A stretch of 40,459 bases of DNA, taken from the NCBI GenBank assembly GCA_031292695.1, contig JARLGS010000247.1, positions 1-40,459 on the forward strand, written 5' to 3'. Every line of letters starts with the position of its first letter. Position 1 is the stretch's first letter. The position numbers were made by a program, and so were the translations under genes. Under the pieces are notes generated by a model, which had not been told where the DNA came from, searched no databases, and saw nothing but the letters and a program-made list of their open reading frames with translations. This DNA is from Mycobacterium sp. (GTDB lineage: Bacteria > Actinomycetota > Actinomycetes > Mycobacteriales > Mycobacteriaceae). Positions 6,927 through 15,754 of this stretch are shown here, piece by piece.

Positions 6927-8444
6927 ATGAGACAGCAGCCTGAGCAGCCTAATCCTCAGCAGCAGTGGTCGCGGCAGTACGCCGCCGAGCAGGAAAAGCT
7001 GGTGCAGTGGAGCCAAGACCGTTATCAGCGCCCGTACGCCTCCGAAGAACACACCCAGCCGCTCCAGACCCCGTATGGACGGCAGAATCCGCAGTTCCAG
7101 GCCGCGCCGTCGTCGTATCCGGCCGCACCGCAGCGTCCCAAGCGGTCGCGCTCCGGCCTGGTGACGTTCGGGATTGCGGCGGTGGCCATGGCTGCCGGCG
7201 GTGCCGGCACGATGGCTGCCGTCGACCATTTCGGAAATACTGCGCCCAACGCCCGGGCACCGATCACCGCCGCGCTCGAAAACCAACCGCAGGCAAAGCC
7301 TTCCTCGCCCTCCGCGCCGGCAGCAGCGGCAGCGGCGACGCCGGTCGGGTCTGTGGAGCAGGTCTCGGCGAAGGTGCTGCCGAGCGTCGTGAAACTGCAG
7401 ATCCAGTCCGGTCAGCAGAGTGAAGAGGGCTCGGGCATCGTCCTCAGCGCCGACGGGCTGATCCTGACCAACAACCACGTGGTGGCGGCCGCCAATCAGG
7501 CTGCGGGCGGCCAGGATTCGATGCCTGCCCAATCCATCCCCAATGGCGGTCTGCCCCGTGGCATGTCCCCCTTCGGACAGCTCCCCGGCGGTCCGCAGGA
7601 CGGCTCCGGCGCCGACGGTCAGGACCCGAGCTTCGGTGGCCCCTCGACCGCGCCTTCGGGCCGGGTCAGCCAGGGGGTCAAGGCGACTGTCACCTTGTCC
7701 GACGGCCGCTCGGTGCCGTTCACCGTGGTCGGCGCCGACCCGGCCGACGATATCGCCGTGGTCCGGGCCCAGAACGTGTCGGACCTGACGCCGATCAGCA
7801 TCGGCTCCTCGAAGGATCTCCGAGTCGGGCAGAACGTGGTGGCGATCGGCTCGCCGCTGGGCCTGCAGGGCACCGTCACTACCGGCATCATCAGCGCGCT
7901 GAACCGCCCGGTGACCACCGGCGATGAGCAGAGCGGACAGCATTCGGTGATGAGCGCCATCCAGACGGATGCGGCCATCAACCCGGGCAACTCGGGCGGT
8001 GCACTGGTTGACATGAACGGCAACCTGATCGGCGTGAACTCTGCGATCGCGTCCCTGGGCGGGGGCCCTGACTCCGGCGGCGCCCAGCCCGGCTCGATCG
8101 GCCTCGGCTTCGCCATCCCGGTGGACCAGGCCAAGCGCATCGCGGACCAGCTGGTCTCGGGCGGCACCGTGCAGCACGCGTCGCTTGGCGTCAAGCTGGC
8201 CGATAACAACAGCGGCCAGGGCGCGGCGGTAGCCGGTGTCACCGCTGGTGGACCGGCAGCCGCGGCCGGCCTGGCCCAGGGCGCCGTGATCACCAAGGTC
8301 GACGACCAACCGATCGACGGACCCGAGGCCTTGGTCGCGGCGATCCGGTCCAAGGCGCCCGGAGACAATGTCACGGTGACCTACTCCGATCCGTCGGGTG
8401 CCTCGCGTTCCGTTCAGGTGACCCTGGGGCAGCTGCAGTCATAG
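6927..8444 (+). CDS. HtrA/PepD-like membrane-anchored serine protease with PDZ domain
   Basis: 505 residues from ATG 6927 (MRQQPEQPN). A Pro/Gln-rich cytoplasmic tail (1-70) is followed by one transmembrane helix (about 74-95), a linker, the trypsin-like protease domain with catalytic H184 (TNNHVV), D275 (ADDIAVV) and S356 (NPGNSGGAL), and a C-terminal PDZ domain (about 415-500). A low-complexity Gly/Pro insertion of about 50 residues follows the histidine, as in mycobacterial PepD-type proteases. The enzyme is expected to degrade or hold misfolded proteins in the periplasm under envelope stress. The longer open frame from TTG 6810 is rejected because it lacks a ribosome binding site and protein character. 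A perfect terminator follows. Confidence 0.92.
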   Translation: MRQQPEQPNPQQQWSRQYAAEQEKLVQWSQDRYQRPYASEEHTQPLQTPYGRQNPQFQAAPSSYPAAPQRPKRSRSGLVTFGIAAVAMAAGGAGTMAAVDHFGNTAPNARAPITAALENQPQAKPSSPSAPAAAAAATPVGSVEQVSAKVLPSVVKLQIQSGQQSEEGSGIVLSADGLILTNNHVVAAANQAAGGQDSMPAQSIPNGGLPRGMSPFGQLPGGPQDGSGADGQDPSFGGPSTAPSGRVSQGVKATVTLSDGRSVPFTVVGADPADDIAVVRAQNVSDLTPISIGSSKDLRVGQNVVAIGSPLGLQGTVTTGIISALNRPVTTGDEQSGQHSVMSAIQTDAAINPGNSGGALVDMNGNLIGVNSAIASLGGGPDSGGAQPGSIGLGFAIPVDQAKRIADQLVSGGTVQHASLGVKLADNNSGQGAAVAGVTAGGPAAAAGLAQGAVITKVDDQPIDGPEALVAAIRSKAPGDNVTVTYSDPSGASRSVQVTLGQLQS

Positions 8445-8454
8445 GTGGCTTGCC

Positions 8455-8490
8455 GAAAGCCCGGTGCCCGTAATGGGGCACCGGGCTTTC
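8455..8490 (+). terminator. Intrinsic terminator of the protease gene
   Basis: Perfect 15-bp stem (arms 8455-8469 and 8476-8490) with a 6-base loop, 10 bases after the stop codon. GCCTATT follows, so the U-tract is poor. Confidence 0.85.
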
Positions 8491-8649
8491 GCCTATTGCG
8501 GACCGCCGACGCCACTGTGTGCCCTGTGCACGCAATTTCGCCATTTCACGTGCGCAACCCTCACAGTCACGGACCCTGGACAAGGAGCCAAGTAAATTCC
8601 AAACCCACCGGCTTAGCGTCGCCCGGGCCGACACGTACCGGAGGGGACC

Positions 8650-9237
8650 ATGCGCATTGAGTACATCGTGGCGATCATCGCTGTCATCGCGATTGTCGAC
8701 ATCGTCATTCTCGTCGTGCTGGTCCGCAAGCATCACGGCGGAACAGCCGCCACCGAAACAACGGCAGTAGAGCTCGGGGCCAAACAACAGCCCAAACGCG
8801 GCGCGGCGCCGGTGCTGGCGGCGGTGTTCCTGACGCTCGGGCTGTCGTTGGCGATCGCAGCCGGGGTTTGCGCGGCCTTCGTCGCCCACGACTTTTCAAC
8901 GGACAATCACGCCGACGGCACCGTCGTCGAACTGGTACCGAGCGGCCACGGCAGCAGTCCCCGCTACCGCGCCCGCGTCGAATTCACGACCTCGACCGGT
9001 GCCCAGATCCGATTCCTCAGCTCGGTCAGCAGTAATCCGCCTCCGGCCAAACTGGGCGAACACGTCGATATCCGCTACGACCCCAACGACCCGCACGACG
9101 CCACGATCGACAGCTACTGGCAGGTCTGGTTCCTACCGACGCTGCTCGGCATCATCAGCGCACCATTCCTGCTCGTCGGCACCGGGTTCGGAATTGCCAG
9201 CCGCACCGGCCGGCGGCGTGGCCCACAAGTCATCTGA
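8650..9237 (+). CDS. DUF3592-type membrane protein
   Basis: 195 residues with three hydrophobic helices: 4-25 (YIVAIIAVIAIVDIVILVVLV), about 55-78 and about 160-182. Between helices 2 and 3 lies a beta-rich external domain with GTVVELVP, YRARVEFTTSTGAQIRF and LGEHVDIRYDPNDPHDATID, the pattern of DUF3592 proteins. The function of the family is unknown. The start ATG has GGAGGGG 4 bases upstream. It stands alone between the protease terminator and the SARP gene. Confidence 0.85.
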   Translation: MRIEYIVAIIAVIAIVDIVILVVLVRKHHGGTAATETTAVELGAKQQPKRGAAPVLAAVFLTLGLSLAIAAGVCAAFVAHDFSTDNHADGTVVELVPSGHGSSPRYRARVEFTTSTGAQIRFLSSVSSNPPPAKLGEHVDIRYDPNDPHDATIDSYWQVWFLPTLLGIISAPFLLVGTGFGIASRTGRRRGPQVI

Positions 9238-9338
9238 CCAGCGGGGCGTACAGCAAATTGCCAGGTTATCCGGGATGCCACAGCTGACTCACAGATGTAT
9301 GGTCTTCCCAATTCCACGTTTGCTGTGAGTCGGGTGAG

Positions 9339-12300
9339 ATGGTCCAGTACTTCCTCTCGGGTGCAGTGATGGCCCGGGTCAACGCCACGCCGGCGGTGCT
9401 AGGCGGACCCAAGCAGCGGTGTGTGCTGGCCGTGCTGTTGGCCAATCACGGCACCGTGGTCAGCATCGACCGGCTGATCGACGCCGTGTGGGGCGACGAT
9501 CCGCCGGCTAAAGCGCTGGCCTCGGTGCGCTCGTACGTGGCGAATCTGCGCCGTGTCCTCGACCCCAGCGCGGAACCCGGCCAGGACTCGCGGCACTCGG
9601 CAGGTCAACGGCTGGCCTCGCATCCGCATGGCTATCAGCTGAATCTGCTGACCGGCGACACCATCGACCTCGTCAGCTTCGAGAGCCTGGTGACCGCCGG
9701 CCGCACTGCGCTGATCCGCCACTCTGCCGCCACCGCAGTCGGGATGCTGACCGAGGCGCTGGCTTTGTGGCACGGCGATCCCTTCGGGGAGTTCGCGTAT
9801 CACGAATTCGCCGCACCTGAGTCCATCCGATACGCCGCCTTGCGGACCACCGCCATCGAGGCGCGTTTCGACGCGGCGCTGCAACTCGGTGGCGGCGGCG
9901 AGATGGTGCCCGAGGTCGAGGCCGCGCTGGCGGAACATCCTCTGCAGGAACGGTTGTGGGGACACCTCATGCTGGCCCTGCACCGCGCTAACCGGACCGC
10001 CGACGCGATTCAGGCGTTCGACCGGGCGTGCACCACGCTCGATCGTGAGATCGGCACCGGACCCGGCGAAGGTCTGCAGACGCTGTTCGAGAAAATCCGC
10101 GACGGTGCACCCGAATTGCGCGTCACACCGGCCCGGCACGTGCCCGTGCCAGCTACCGATGCCTCGGCTCCGCCACCGTTCGTCGGCCGCGATACCGAGC
10201 TCGGAACCGTCAGCGCCGCCGCTCGCCGCGCGGAAGTCGGTGCCGGCGGACTGACCCTCGTGACCGGGGACAGCGGCATCGGCAAGACCTCTTTGGCGAA
10301 CGCCGTCGTCGACCGGGCGCGGGCTGCCGGCATGACCGTCGCCTGGGCCGGTCATCCGAGCGGGGTCAAACTGCCGGTGTTGTGGACCTGGATCCAGCTG
10401 CTGCGGCAGCTCGGCAACGAACTCGGGGGCGACGCCCGCAAGGCGGTACTGCGCGAGGCCCCGGGCGTCGTCAACGCGCTGGTTCCGGAATGGCACGACG
10501 GTGCGCCGGGCTCCGCAAGCCGGTTCGCCCCAACGGGTTTCGCGCTCGTGGAACGGATCGTGTCCGCACTGCAGGCACTCTCGTCCATGGCGCCGATGGT
10601 CCTGGTCGTCGACGACCTGCAGCGGGCGGACCCCGCATCGCTCAACACACTGGTGCTGCTGGCCGGGCAATTCCCGCGACTGCCCATCCAGGTGATCGGC
10701 AACTGGACCTTCTTCGGTGCCGACCGGCCCATGAACCGGTCGTCCTTCGAACGCCTCGTCCGGTCGAATGACGCCCTGACGATGCACCTGGGCGGCATCG
10801 ATTGTGCGGCTGCCACACACCTCGTCGACGCGGTGGCCGGCGGGTCGATCCCACCGGAAGTCGCCGCGGCGGTATGGCAGCAGGCCGGCGGAAATCCCTT
10901 CTACATCAAGGAACTTGCCCGCGTCTTGGACCACGACGGCGCCCCGCAGCGCAGCCATCCCACGCTGTCGGATGCGGTGGTCGGGGTGGTCGGCCGCCGG
11001 CTCAGCGTGTTGGATCGGCCGTCCCGCCGGGTGCTCGCCGCAGCGGCCGTGGTCGGTCCGGAATTCAACGTCGCCGACCTGGCCGACATCGTCGATCTGT
11101 CCGTGTCCTCCGTGCAGACCCGGCTGCGCCCGGCCTATGAAACCGGGCTGCTCGACGAACTGCTGGAGCGGCCTGGCGCCTACCGATTCAGCCACGGACT
11201 GGTCCGGGACGCACTGCTCGCGCAACTCGCCACTACCGACCGAACCAGCGTTCACGCCGCCATCGCCACCACGCGAACGCCCACGCTCGCGACCGCCGCG
11301 TACGAACACGTGATCGCGGCCGCCGATCATGCCTGGCGGGCCGGCGCCGAACTGAACCCCGACGTGGCCCTCGGCATCCTCGAGACCGCCATCCAGCGGG
11401 CACTGAATCGCTCGGCGTACCACGACGTTGCGGGTCTGGCCGAACACGCGGTGCAGATTTGCGAGCGGCTACCGGCGAAACCCGAACACCTGGACCGGCA
11501 GGCCACGCTGTGGCTGCACCTGGCCGGCGCGAAGGGCATTCTTGAGGGGCAGGGCAGCAAGTCAGCCACCGCCGCGGTCCAGCGCGCCTTCGAGATCGGG
11601 CAGGAAGTGAAGGGCCGCAGCTTCTATGGCGCCATCGCCATGCAATGCCTGATGCTGTGCGCCCACGGGCGAATCGACGAGGCCGAGATCATCGCCACCG
11701 GCCTGCAGGACCAGTACGAGAAATCCGGCGATCCGGTCATCGGCGTCGTCAACGACTTCGCGCACATCATGATGTACTCGCTACGCGGCGAAGCCGACCT
11801 GCTGATCGCCACCGGCCAGCACATGATGGACAACTTTCCGCCACCCGAGACGATCACGGACCCGCTGCACTTCTTCCATCCCCGCGTGTATTGCTGGATG
11901 GCCCTGGCCGAAGCCGTCCGCGGCGATCAAGACATGATGCGTGAATACCACCGCCGCGCACTACATCTCGCGCAAAGCCGCGGCGATGTCTTCAACATCC
12001 TCGCGGCCAAACTGACCTTCGTCGAATGTGCCGCGATCCTCGGCGTCGTCGATGGCACTGCCGAGCTCGCAGATCAAGCCGCCCAGGAGTTCGCCGCAGC
12101 CGGCGGCCACCAGTGGGCCGGCGCCGCCCGGATCATCAGCGTCTGGGCCAGCACTCTCGGTGGGGAAGCCGCTGATGCCGATGTGGCGTTTCAGGCGTTC
12201 GACGAGCTCACCTGTGACGGCACCACCGCGATGAACACGCTGTTCCTGTGCCTGCTCGCTGACATCGAGCTGCACCACGGCCGGACCGACAGTGCCCGCG

Positions 12301-12404
12301 ACTTGCTCCAGCGGGCCAGCCGCCTGGCAGATGCCACCGGCGAACACGCCTACGCTCGGGGCATCGCCGAACGGCTGGCCGTGCTGTCGGCCCAAACCGT
12401 GTGA
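9339..12404 (+). CDS. Large SARP/AfsR-type regulator (wHTH-BTAD-AAA-TPR)
   Basis: 1021 residues. Residues 1-95 are an OmpR-like winged helix (LGGPKQRCVLAVLLANHG, SIDRLIDAVWGDDPP, SVRSYVANLRRVLD). Residues 105-255 form the bacterial transcriptional activation domain (DLVSFESLVTAGR, ALWHGDPFGEF, EERLW-like HPLQERLWGHLM). An AAA/STAND ATPase follows: FVGRDTEL, Walker A GDSGIGKT (310-317) and Walker B LVVDDLQRAD. The last 400 residues are helical, tetratricopeptide-like. This is the AfsR/LuxR-STAND plan: nucleotide-dependent activation of target genes by an unknown signal. No biosynthetic cluster is next to it, so its targets are not evident. ATG 9339 starts exactly at the first strand of the winged helix and is preceded by GGGTGAG. 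Confidence 0.9.
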   Translation: MVQYFLSGAVMARVNATPAVLGGPKQRCVLAVLLANHGTVVSIDRLIDAVWGDDPPAKALASVRSYVANLRRVLDPSAEPGQDSRHSAGQRLASHPHGYQLNLLTGDTIDLVSFESLVTAGRTALIRHSAATAVGMLTEALALWHGDPFGEFAYHEFAAPESIRYAALRTTAIEARFDAALQLGGGGEMVPEVEAALAEHPLQERLWGHLMLALHRANRTADAIQAFDRACTTLDREIGTGPGEGLQTLFEKIRDGAPELRVTPARHVPVPATDASAPPPFVGRDTELGTVSAAARRAEVGAGGLTLVTGDSGIGKTSLANAVVDRARAAGMTVAWAGHPSGVKLPVLWTWIQLLRQLGNELGGDARKAVLREAPGVVNALVPEWHDGAPGSASRFAPTGFALVERIVSALQALSSMAPMVLVVDDLQRADPASLNTLVLLAGQFPRLPIQVIGNWTFFGADRPMNRSSFERLVRSNDALTMHLGGIDCAAATHLVDAVAGGSIPPEVAAAVWQQAGGNPFYIKELARVLDHDGAPQRSHPTLSDAVVGVVGRRLSVLDRPSRRVLAAAAVVGPEFNVADLADIVDLSVSSVQTRLRPAYETGLLDELLERPGAYRFSHGLVRDALLAQLATTDRTSVHAAIATTRTPTLATAAYEHVIAAADHAWRAGAELNPDVALGILETAIQRALNRSAYHDVAGLAEHAVQICERLPAKPEHLDRQATLWLHLAGAKGILEGQGSKSATAAVQRAFEIGQEVKGRSFYGAIAMQCLMLCAHGRIDEAEIIATGLQDQYEKSGDPVIGVVNDFAHIMMYSLRGEADLLIATGQHMMDNFPPPETITDPLHFFHPRVYCWMALAEAVRGDQDMMREYHRRALHLAQSRGDVFNILAAKLTFVECAAILGVVDGTAELADQAAQEFAAAGGHQWAGAARIISVWASTLGGEAADADVAFQAFDELTCDGTTAMNTLFLCLLADIELHHGRTDSARDLLQRASRLADATGEHAYARGIAERLAVLSAQTV

Positions 12405-12406
12405 GC

Positions 12407-12808
12407 TCAGGCCTTGACGGTGTGGTCCGGCATGGCCTCGCGCCACTGACGCCAGATGGCTCGATCCGTCATCAGATCCAGCACGCTGCCGAATCCGGAC
12501 GGATACACCAGCGAGACAAGCCATTTGCGAGAGTCGCCGCAGCCCACCTCGCACCCGCCCCGGTAGAACTGCCGGAGCCACTTGATGCCCGTGTCATCCC
12601 GCGGAAAGTCGAAGATCACCACCTCCTCGCCCGCGGACAGTTTCGCTTTGTAGTCGGTCAGTCCCAACTCGTCGTCGACCCACTTCGAATACTCCGAAGC
12701 GATACACCGCACCTGGGTGTCCGTCAGCTCCAATTCGACGTTCACCCACCAGGAATTGGTGCGGCTCTTGAGCAGATATGCCTTCGACCGGGGTGGTGCA
12801 GTCGCCAT
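12407..12808 (-). CDS. Hypothetical protein, 133 residues
   Basis: I do not recognise a family. The protein is rich in Trp and charged residues (NSWWVNVELELTDTQ, EVVIFDFPRDDTGIKWLRQF, AIWRQWREAMPDHTVKA), has no signal peptide or membrane helix, and contains two close cysteines (GGCEVGCGDSRKW). It lies 11 bases downstream of the LpqN-like gene on the same strand, so it is probably cotranslated with it. The ATG is directly preceded by GAGGAG with no spacer, which is unusual; the true start could be a little further in. It converges with the SARP gene with only 2 bases between the stops. Confidence 0.75.
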   Translation of the reverse strand: MATAPPRSKAYLLKSRTNSWWVNVELELTDTQVRCIASEYSKWVDDELGLTDYKAKLSAGEEVVIFDFPRDDTGIKWLRQFYRGGCEVGCGDSRKWLVSLVYPSGFGSVLDLMTDRAIWRQWREAMPDHTVKA

Positions 12809-12819
12809 CTCCTCGCCCG

Positions 12820-13551
12820 TCAGGCTGTGATGCTGATGGTCTTGTCGATAGCCCCCAACGCGTCGAACAGCGCCTGACTCTGGCTCTCGTCACTGGTCGC
12901 GTTCAGCTGCAGCACGTACAGGCCGTCGGCACCCTTGAAGACCACGGTCTCCTGACCGGATGCGGCCTTGACGCCGTTCAGGTCATACGTCCCAGCGATC
13001 CGGTATGCCGGGAAACCTGACGAGGTGCCGTTCTCCTCACCGGCCGAAACGAAGCCCGGCAAGTTCTTCATCTCGCCGCCGGCGAGTTGCATCAGCTTGT
13101 CCGGGTCCACCGGTCCGTCGAGTTTCGACACCAGCGCAATGATGTTGGGCTGGTAACCCGACTGCGCCGCGGGACCGCTGTAGACAAGCGCTCCATAGGC
13201 GTAATCCGGCGTGTCGTCACCGGCGTTCTGCCAACCGTCAGGGAACTGAATCTCGATCTTCGGGGCGCCGGGATCGGTTCGGTGGATCTGGGTCTCGGTG
13301 ATGTTCTGGGACTTGATGTAGTCAGCGATCGTGGGATTCGCCGCTTGGGCCGGCTCGGAATCCTGGAACTTGCGTGGCTGCAGTTTGGGCGCTGCAGCCG
13401 GCTTGCTCGACGACGACGAGCTGCTGCTCGAACTCGAGCTCGATGAGCTGGACGTAGTCGAACTCTTGTCCTTGTCGCCGCAGGCGCCCAATGTGACGCT
13501 CAGGCAGATCGCGGTGGCGACGGCGATGACTGGCCGATGCGACATCTGCAT
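12820..13551 (-). CDS. LpqN/LpqT-family lipoprotein with poly-serine linker
   Basis: 243 residues. The signal peptide ends in the lipobox LGAC (Cys at about 24), so the protein is lipid-anchored on the outer face of the membrane. A linker with 16 serines in a row follows, then a mature domain of the LpqN type (PTIADYIKSQNITETQ, IEIQFPDGWQNAGDDTPDYAYGALVY, PNIIALVSKLDG, YVLQLNATSDESQSQALFDALGAIDKTI). LpqN-type proteins have been linked to cell-envelope lipid biogenesis. The start ATG has GAGGAG 8 bases upstream; a second ATG two codons later is possible. It is divergent from the DUF4333 lipoprotein gene. Confidence 0.88.
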   Translation of the reverse strand: MQMSHRPVIAVATAICLSVTLGACGDKDKSSTTSSSSSSSSSSSSSSSSKPAAAPKLQPRKFQDSEPAQAANPTIADYIKSQNITETQIHRTDPGAPKIEIQFPDGWQNAGDDTPDYAYGALVYSGPAAQSGYQPNIIALVSKLDGPVDPDKLMQLAGGEMKNLPGFVSAGEENGTSSGFPAYRIAGTYDLNGVKAASGQETVVFKGADGLYVLQLNATSDESQSQALFDALGAIDKTISITA

Positions 13552-13785
13552 CGTGACTCCTCAGGGGTAGGTGACGGACGTCGATCGCGTCCACTGCGTC
13601 ACGGTATGAACGGCCGGTTGGAATTCCGTTGAATCCCATTGCGCCGGTGGTTGGAACCGGGCGCACCAATGCACCCTGTGCGCAGTTCCAATCGGATTCC
13701 AACACCGCCGGGATTAACTGCTGCCGTCCTGCTTGATGGGTGTGGCGCCAGTTGCTGGCGCCCGAAGGCGAAAGGGGTTGACCAC
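13552..13785. promoter_or_regulatory. Divergent region with an array of TTGGAA motifs
   Basis: Five TTGGAA-like motifs lie between the two lipoprotein genes: TTGGAA 13618-13623, TTGAAT 13630-13635, TTGGAA 13651-13656, and inverted TTCCAA at 13686-13691 and 13698-13703. The outer pairs are each 12 bases apart and face one another; the central one forms the palindrome GGTTGGAACC. This looks like an operator array for a regulator that I cannot name. Confidence 0.45.
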
Positions 13786-14322
13786 ATGGCCAATACGACG
13801 TGTCAAAAGGTTGTTCTCGCGTGCGCAGTCGCAGTTGCGATGGCCGGGGCCGCCGGATGCTCGAGCGGGACGCCGTCCGTGAGCAAGAAAGACGTCGAGA
13901 GCCAGATCAGCACGAAGATGACCGGCGCCAATGGGCAGAAGCCGGATTCGGTGACGTGCCCCGAGGATCTCGCGGGTCAGAAAGGTGCGCAGATCAACTG
14001 CACCATGAAGGTCGGCGACAAGAGCAGCACCGTGAATGTCACTGTCAGCAGCATCGACGGTGACCAGGCCAAATTCGACATGGTCAACACCATCGACAAG
14101 GACCAGGTCGCCAGCCAGATCAGCGACGAGTTGACGCAGCAGTTCGGTACCAAACCCGAAGCGCTGACCTGCCCGGACAATCTGAAGGGCCAGGAGGGCG
14201 CCACCCTCCGGTGCGAGGTCACCGACAGCGGTCAGAAGTACGGCGTCACTGTCACGGTCAACAGTGTTCAGGGCTCGGACGTGAACTTCGGCTTCAAGGT
14301 CGATTCACAACCCGAGAAGTAG
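13786..14322 (+). CDS. Lipoprotein with two DUF4333 domains
   Basis: 178 residues. Signal peptide with lipobox GAAGC (Cys25). Two DUF4333 copies follow: residues about 31-98 and 99-170. Each copy has the same two cysteines in a CP-x-L-x-G-x-x-G-x-x-x-x-C frame (VTCPEDLAGQKGAQINC and LTCPDNLKGQEGATLRC), which probably form a disulfide outside the cell. The domain is typical of mycobacterial envelope proteins and has no known activity. The start is ATG 13786 with AAAGGGG 8 bases upstream; upstream extension has no signal character. The next gene begins 3 bases after the stop, so the two are cotranslated. Confidence 0.88.
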   Translation: MANTTCQKVVLACAVAVAMAGAAGCSSGTPSVSKKDVESQISTKMTGANGQKPDSVTCPEDLAGQKGAQINCTMKVGDKSSTVNVTVSSIDGDQAKFDMVNTIDKDQVASQISDELTQQFGTKPEALTCPDNLKGQEGATLRCEVTDSGQKYGVTVTVNSVQGSDVNFGFKVDSQPEK

Positions 14323-14325
14323 ACG

Positions 14326-15681
14326 ATGCGGATCAATCGTGTGCTGTTGCGCCTGACAGCACTGGCCTCCGGCTGCGTACTGGCTGTCGCTGGTTGCGGC
14401 AGTTCACATCTGAAACCGCAAGCGCTGCAGTCGCCTACGACGTCGTCGGCGCCGTCGATAGAAATCCACGGCGACGCCTCGGATCCGGTGAACGTCCTCG
14501 TGGAGAAGTCGATAGCCGACATCCAGACCTTCTGGCAGAGCGAGTTTCCCAAGCTCTACGGCAAGGACTACACGCCGGTCACCGGCGGCTTCTACGCGGT
14601 GCGCCCATCCTCGGGGCAGCTTCCGCCCTGCGCACAGTCACCGGATGACATCGCCGGCAACGCGTTCTACTGCGCCAAAGCCGACGACGTAGCTTGGGAC
14701 GTCGAGGGGCTGCTGCCGAGCCTGCGTAAACGGTTCGGCGACTTCGTCATTCCCGTGGTGTTGGCACACGAGTGGGGTCATGCCATTCAGGCCCGGGCGG
14801 ACTTCCAGGGCGAGACCGTCACCAAGGAGATTCAGGCGGACTGCTTCGCCGGAGCCTGGGCCGCGCACGCCAAGGCTGACACCTTCAAGCCCAGCGCCGA
14901 CGACATCGACAAGGCGCTGGCCGGTTTCCTGTTCCTGCGGGACGAACCCGGCACCGCCAAACACGATCCGAGCGCCCACGGCAGCGGATTCGACCGGGTG
15001 AACTCGTTCCGCACCGGGTTCGACAACGGTGCGGCAGCCTGCAAGGGCTACCGCAACGGCGACCCGGTGGTGGTGGAACTCCCGTTCAACAACGCCGCCG
15101 ACGAGGCGGCCGGCGGCAATGCGCCCTACGACACGATAATCGACGGTGTCCCAGCGGATCTCGAAGATTACTTCTCGAAGCTCTATCCCGAGTTGACCGG
15201 CAAGCCGTGGACCCCGCCGCAGCCGGTGCAGAAACTGGACCCGGACCATGCGCCGAACTGCGGTAACCAATCGACAACGGGCTACGTTTTGTTCTACTGC
15301 GTGCCGGATGACTACGTCGGCTTCGACAACGTCACTGCCATGCCCGAAATCTATTCAGAGGGCGGTGATTTCGCGGTGTCGACGCTGATTGCCACCCAGT
15401 ACGGGCTGGCGGCGCTGACGCGCCTCGGCCAAGACAGCAGCAGCAAGCAGGTCTCGCAGCGCGCGGACTGCCTGGCCGGAGCTTGGGCGGCCAGCATCCT
15501 GTTACACAACCGTCCGGAAAGCCGTTACAGCCTGTCGCCGGGCGACCTGGACAAGGCCGTCGCCGCGCTGCTGCTGTTCCGCGGCAGCGGCGACGTGGAG
15601 CGCCAGGGCCAGGGCGCGGACCGCATCGACGCCTACCGCGACGGTGTCTACAACGGCGCCCAGCCCTGCTTCACCCGTTGA
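14326..15681 (+). CDS. Lipoprotein zinc metallopeptidase with a degenerate second catalytic domain
   Basis: 451 residues. Lipobox AVAGC (Cys24). The first half is a neutral zinc metallopeptidase domain (PF04228 / YpfJ-like): HEWGH at 148-152 and a downstream EIQADCFAGAWAA segment that supplies a further zinc ligand in this family. The second half repeats the same framework: IATQYGLAAL occupies the place of HEWGH, RADCLAGAWAA matches QADCFAGAWAA, and LDKAVAALLLFRGSGD matches IDKALAGFLFLRDEPG. The second copy has lost both histidines and the catalytic glutamate, so it should be inactive and may bind substrate or regulate. Cysteines are conserved between halves. The gene is coupled to the DUF4333 lipoprotein upstream. 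Confidence 0.9.
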   Translation: MRINRVLLRLTALASGCVLAVAGCGSSHLKPQALQSPTTSSAPSIEIHGDASDPVNVLVEKSIADIQTFWQSEFPKLYGKDYTPVTGGFYAVRPSSGQLPPCAQSPDDIAGNAFYCAKADDVAWDVEGLLPSLRKRFGDFVIPVVLAHEWGHAIQARADFQGETVTKEIQADCFAGAWAAHAKADTFKPSADDIDKALAGFLFLRDEPGTAKHDPSAHGSGFDRVNSFRTGFDNGAAACKGYRNGDPVVVELPFNNAADEAAGGNAPYDTIIDGVPADLEDYFSKLYPELTGKPWTPPQPVQKLDPDHAPNCGNQSTTGYVLFYCVPDDYVGFDNVTAMPEIYSEGGDFAVSTLIATQYGLAALTRLGQDSSSKQVSQRADCLAGAWAASILLHNRPESRYSLSPGDLDKAVAALLLFRGSGDVERQGQGADRIDAYRDGVYNGAQPCFTR

Positions 15682-15754
15682 GTATTGCCTTCTGACAAGG
15701 AGTTCCGCAGAGCGTCTACCCCCGGTTGGACGGCTCCGCCAGCTGCCTGAACTG

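Noticed and set aside
9399..11447. 682-codon minus-strand frame opposite the SARP gene
   Set aside because: Antisense shadow; the plus-strand frame has winged helix, BTAD and Walker motifs.
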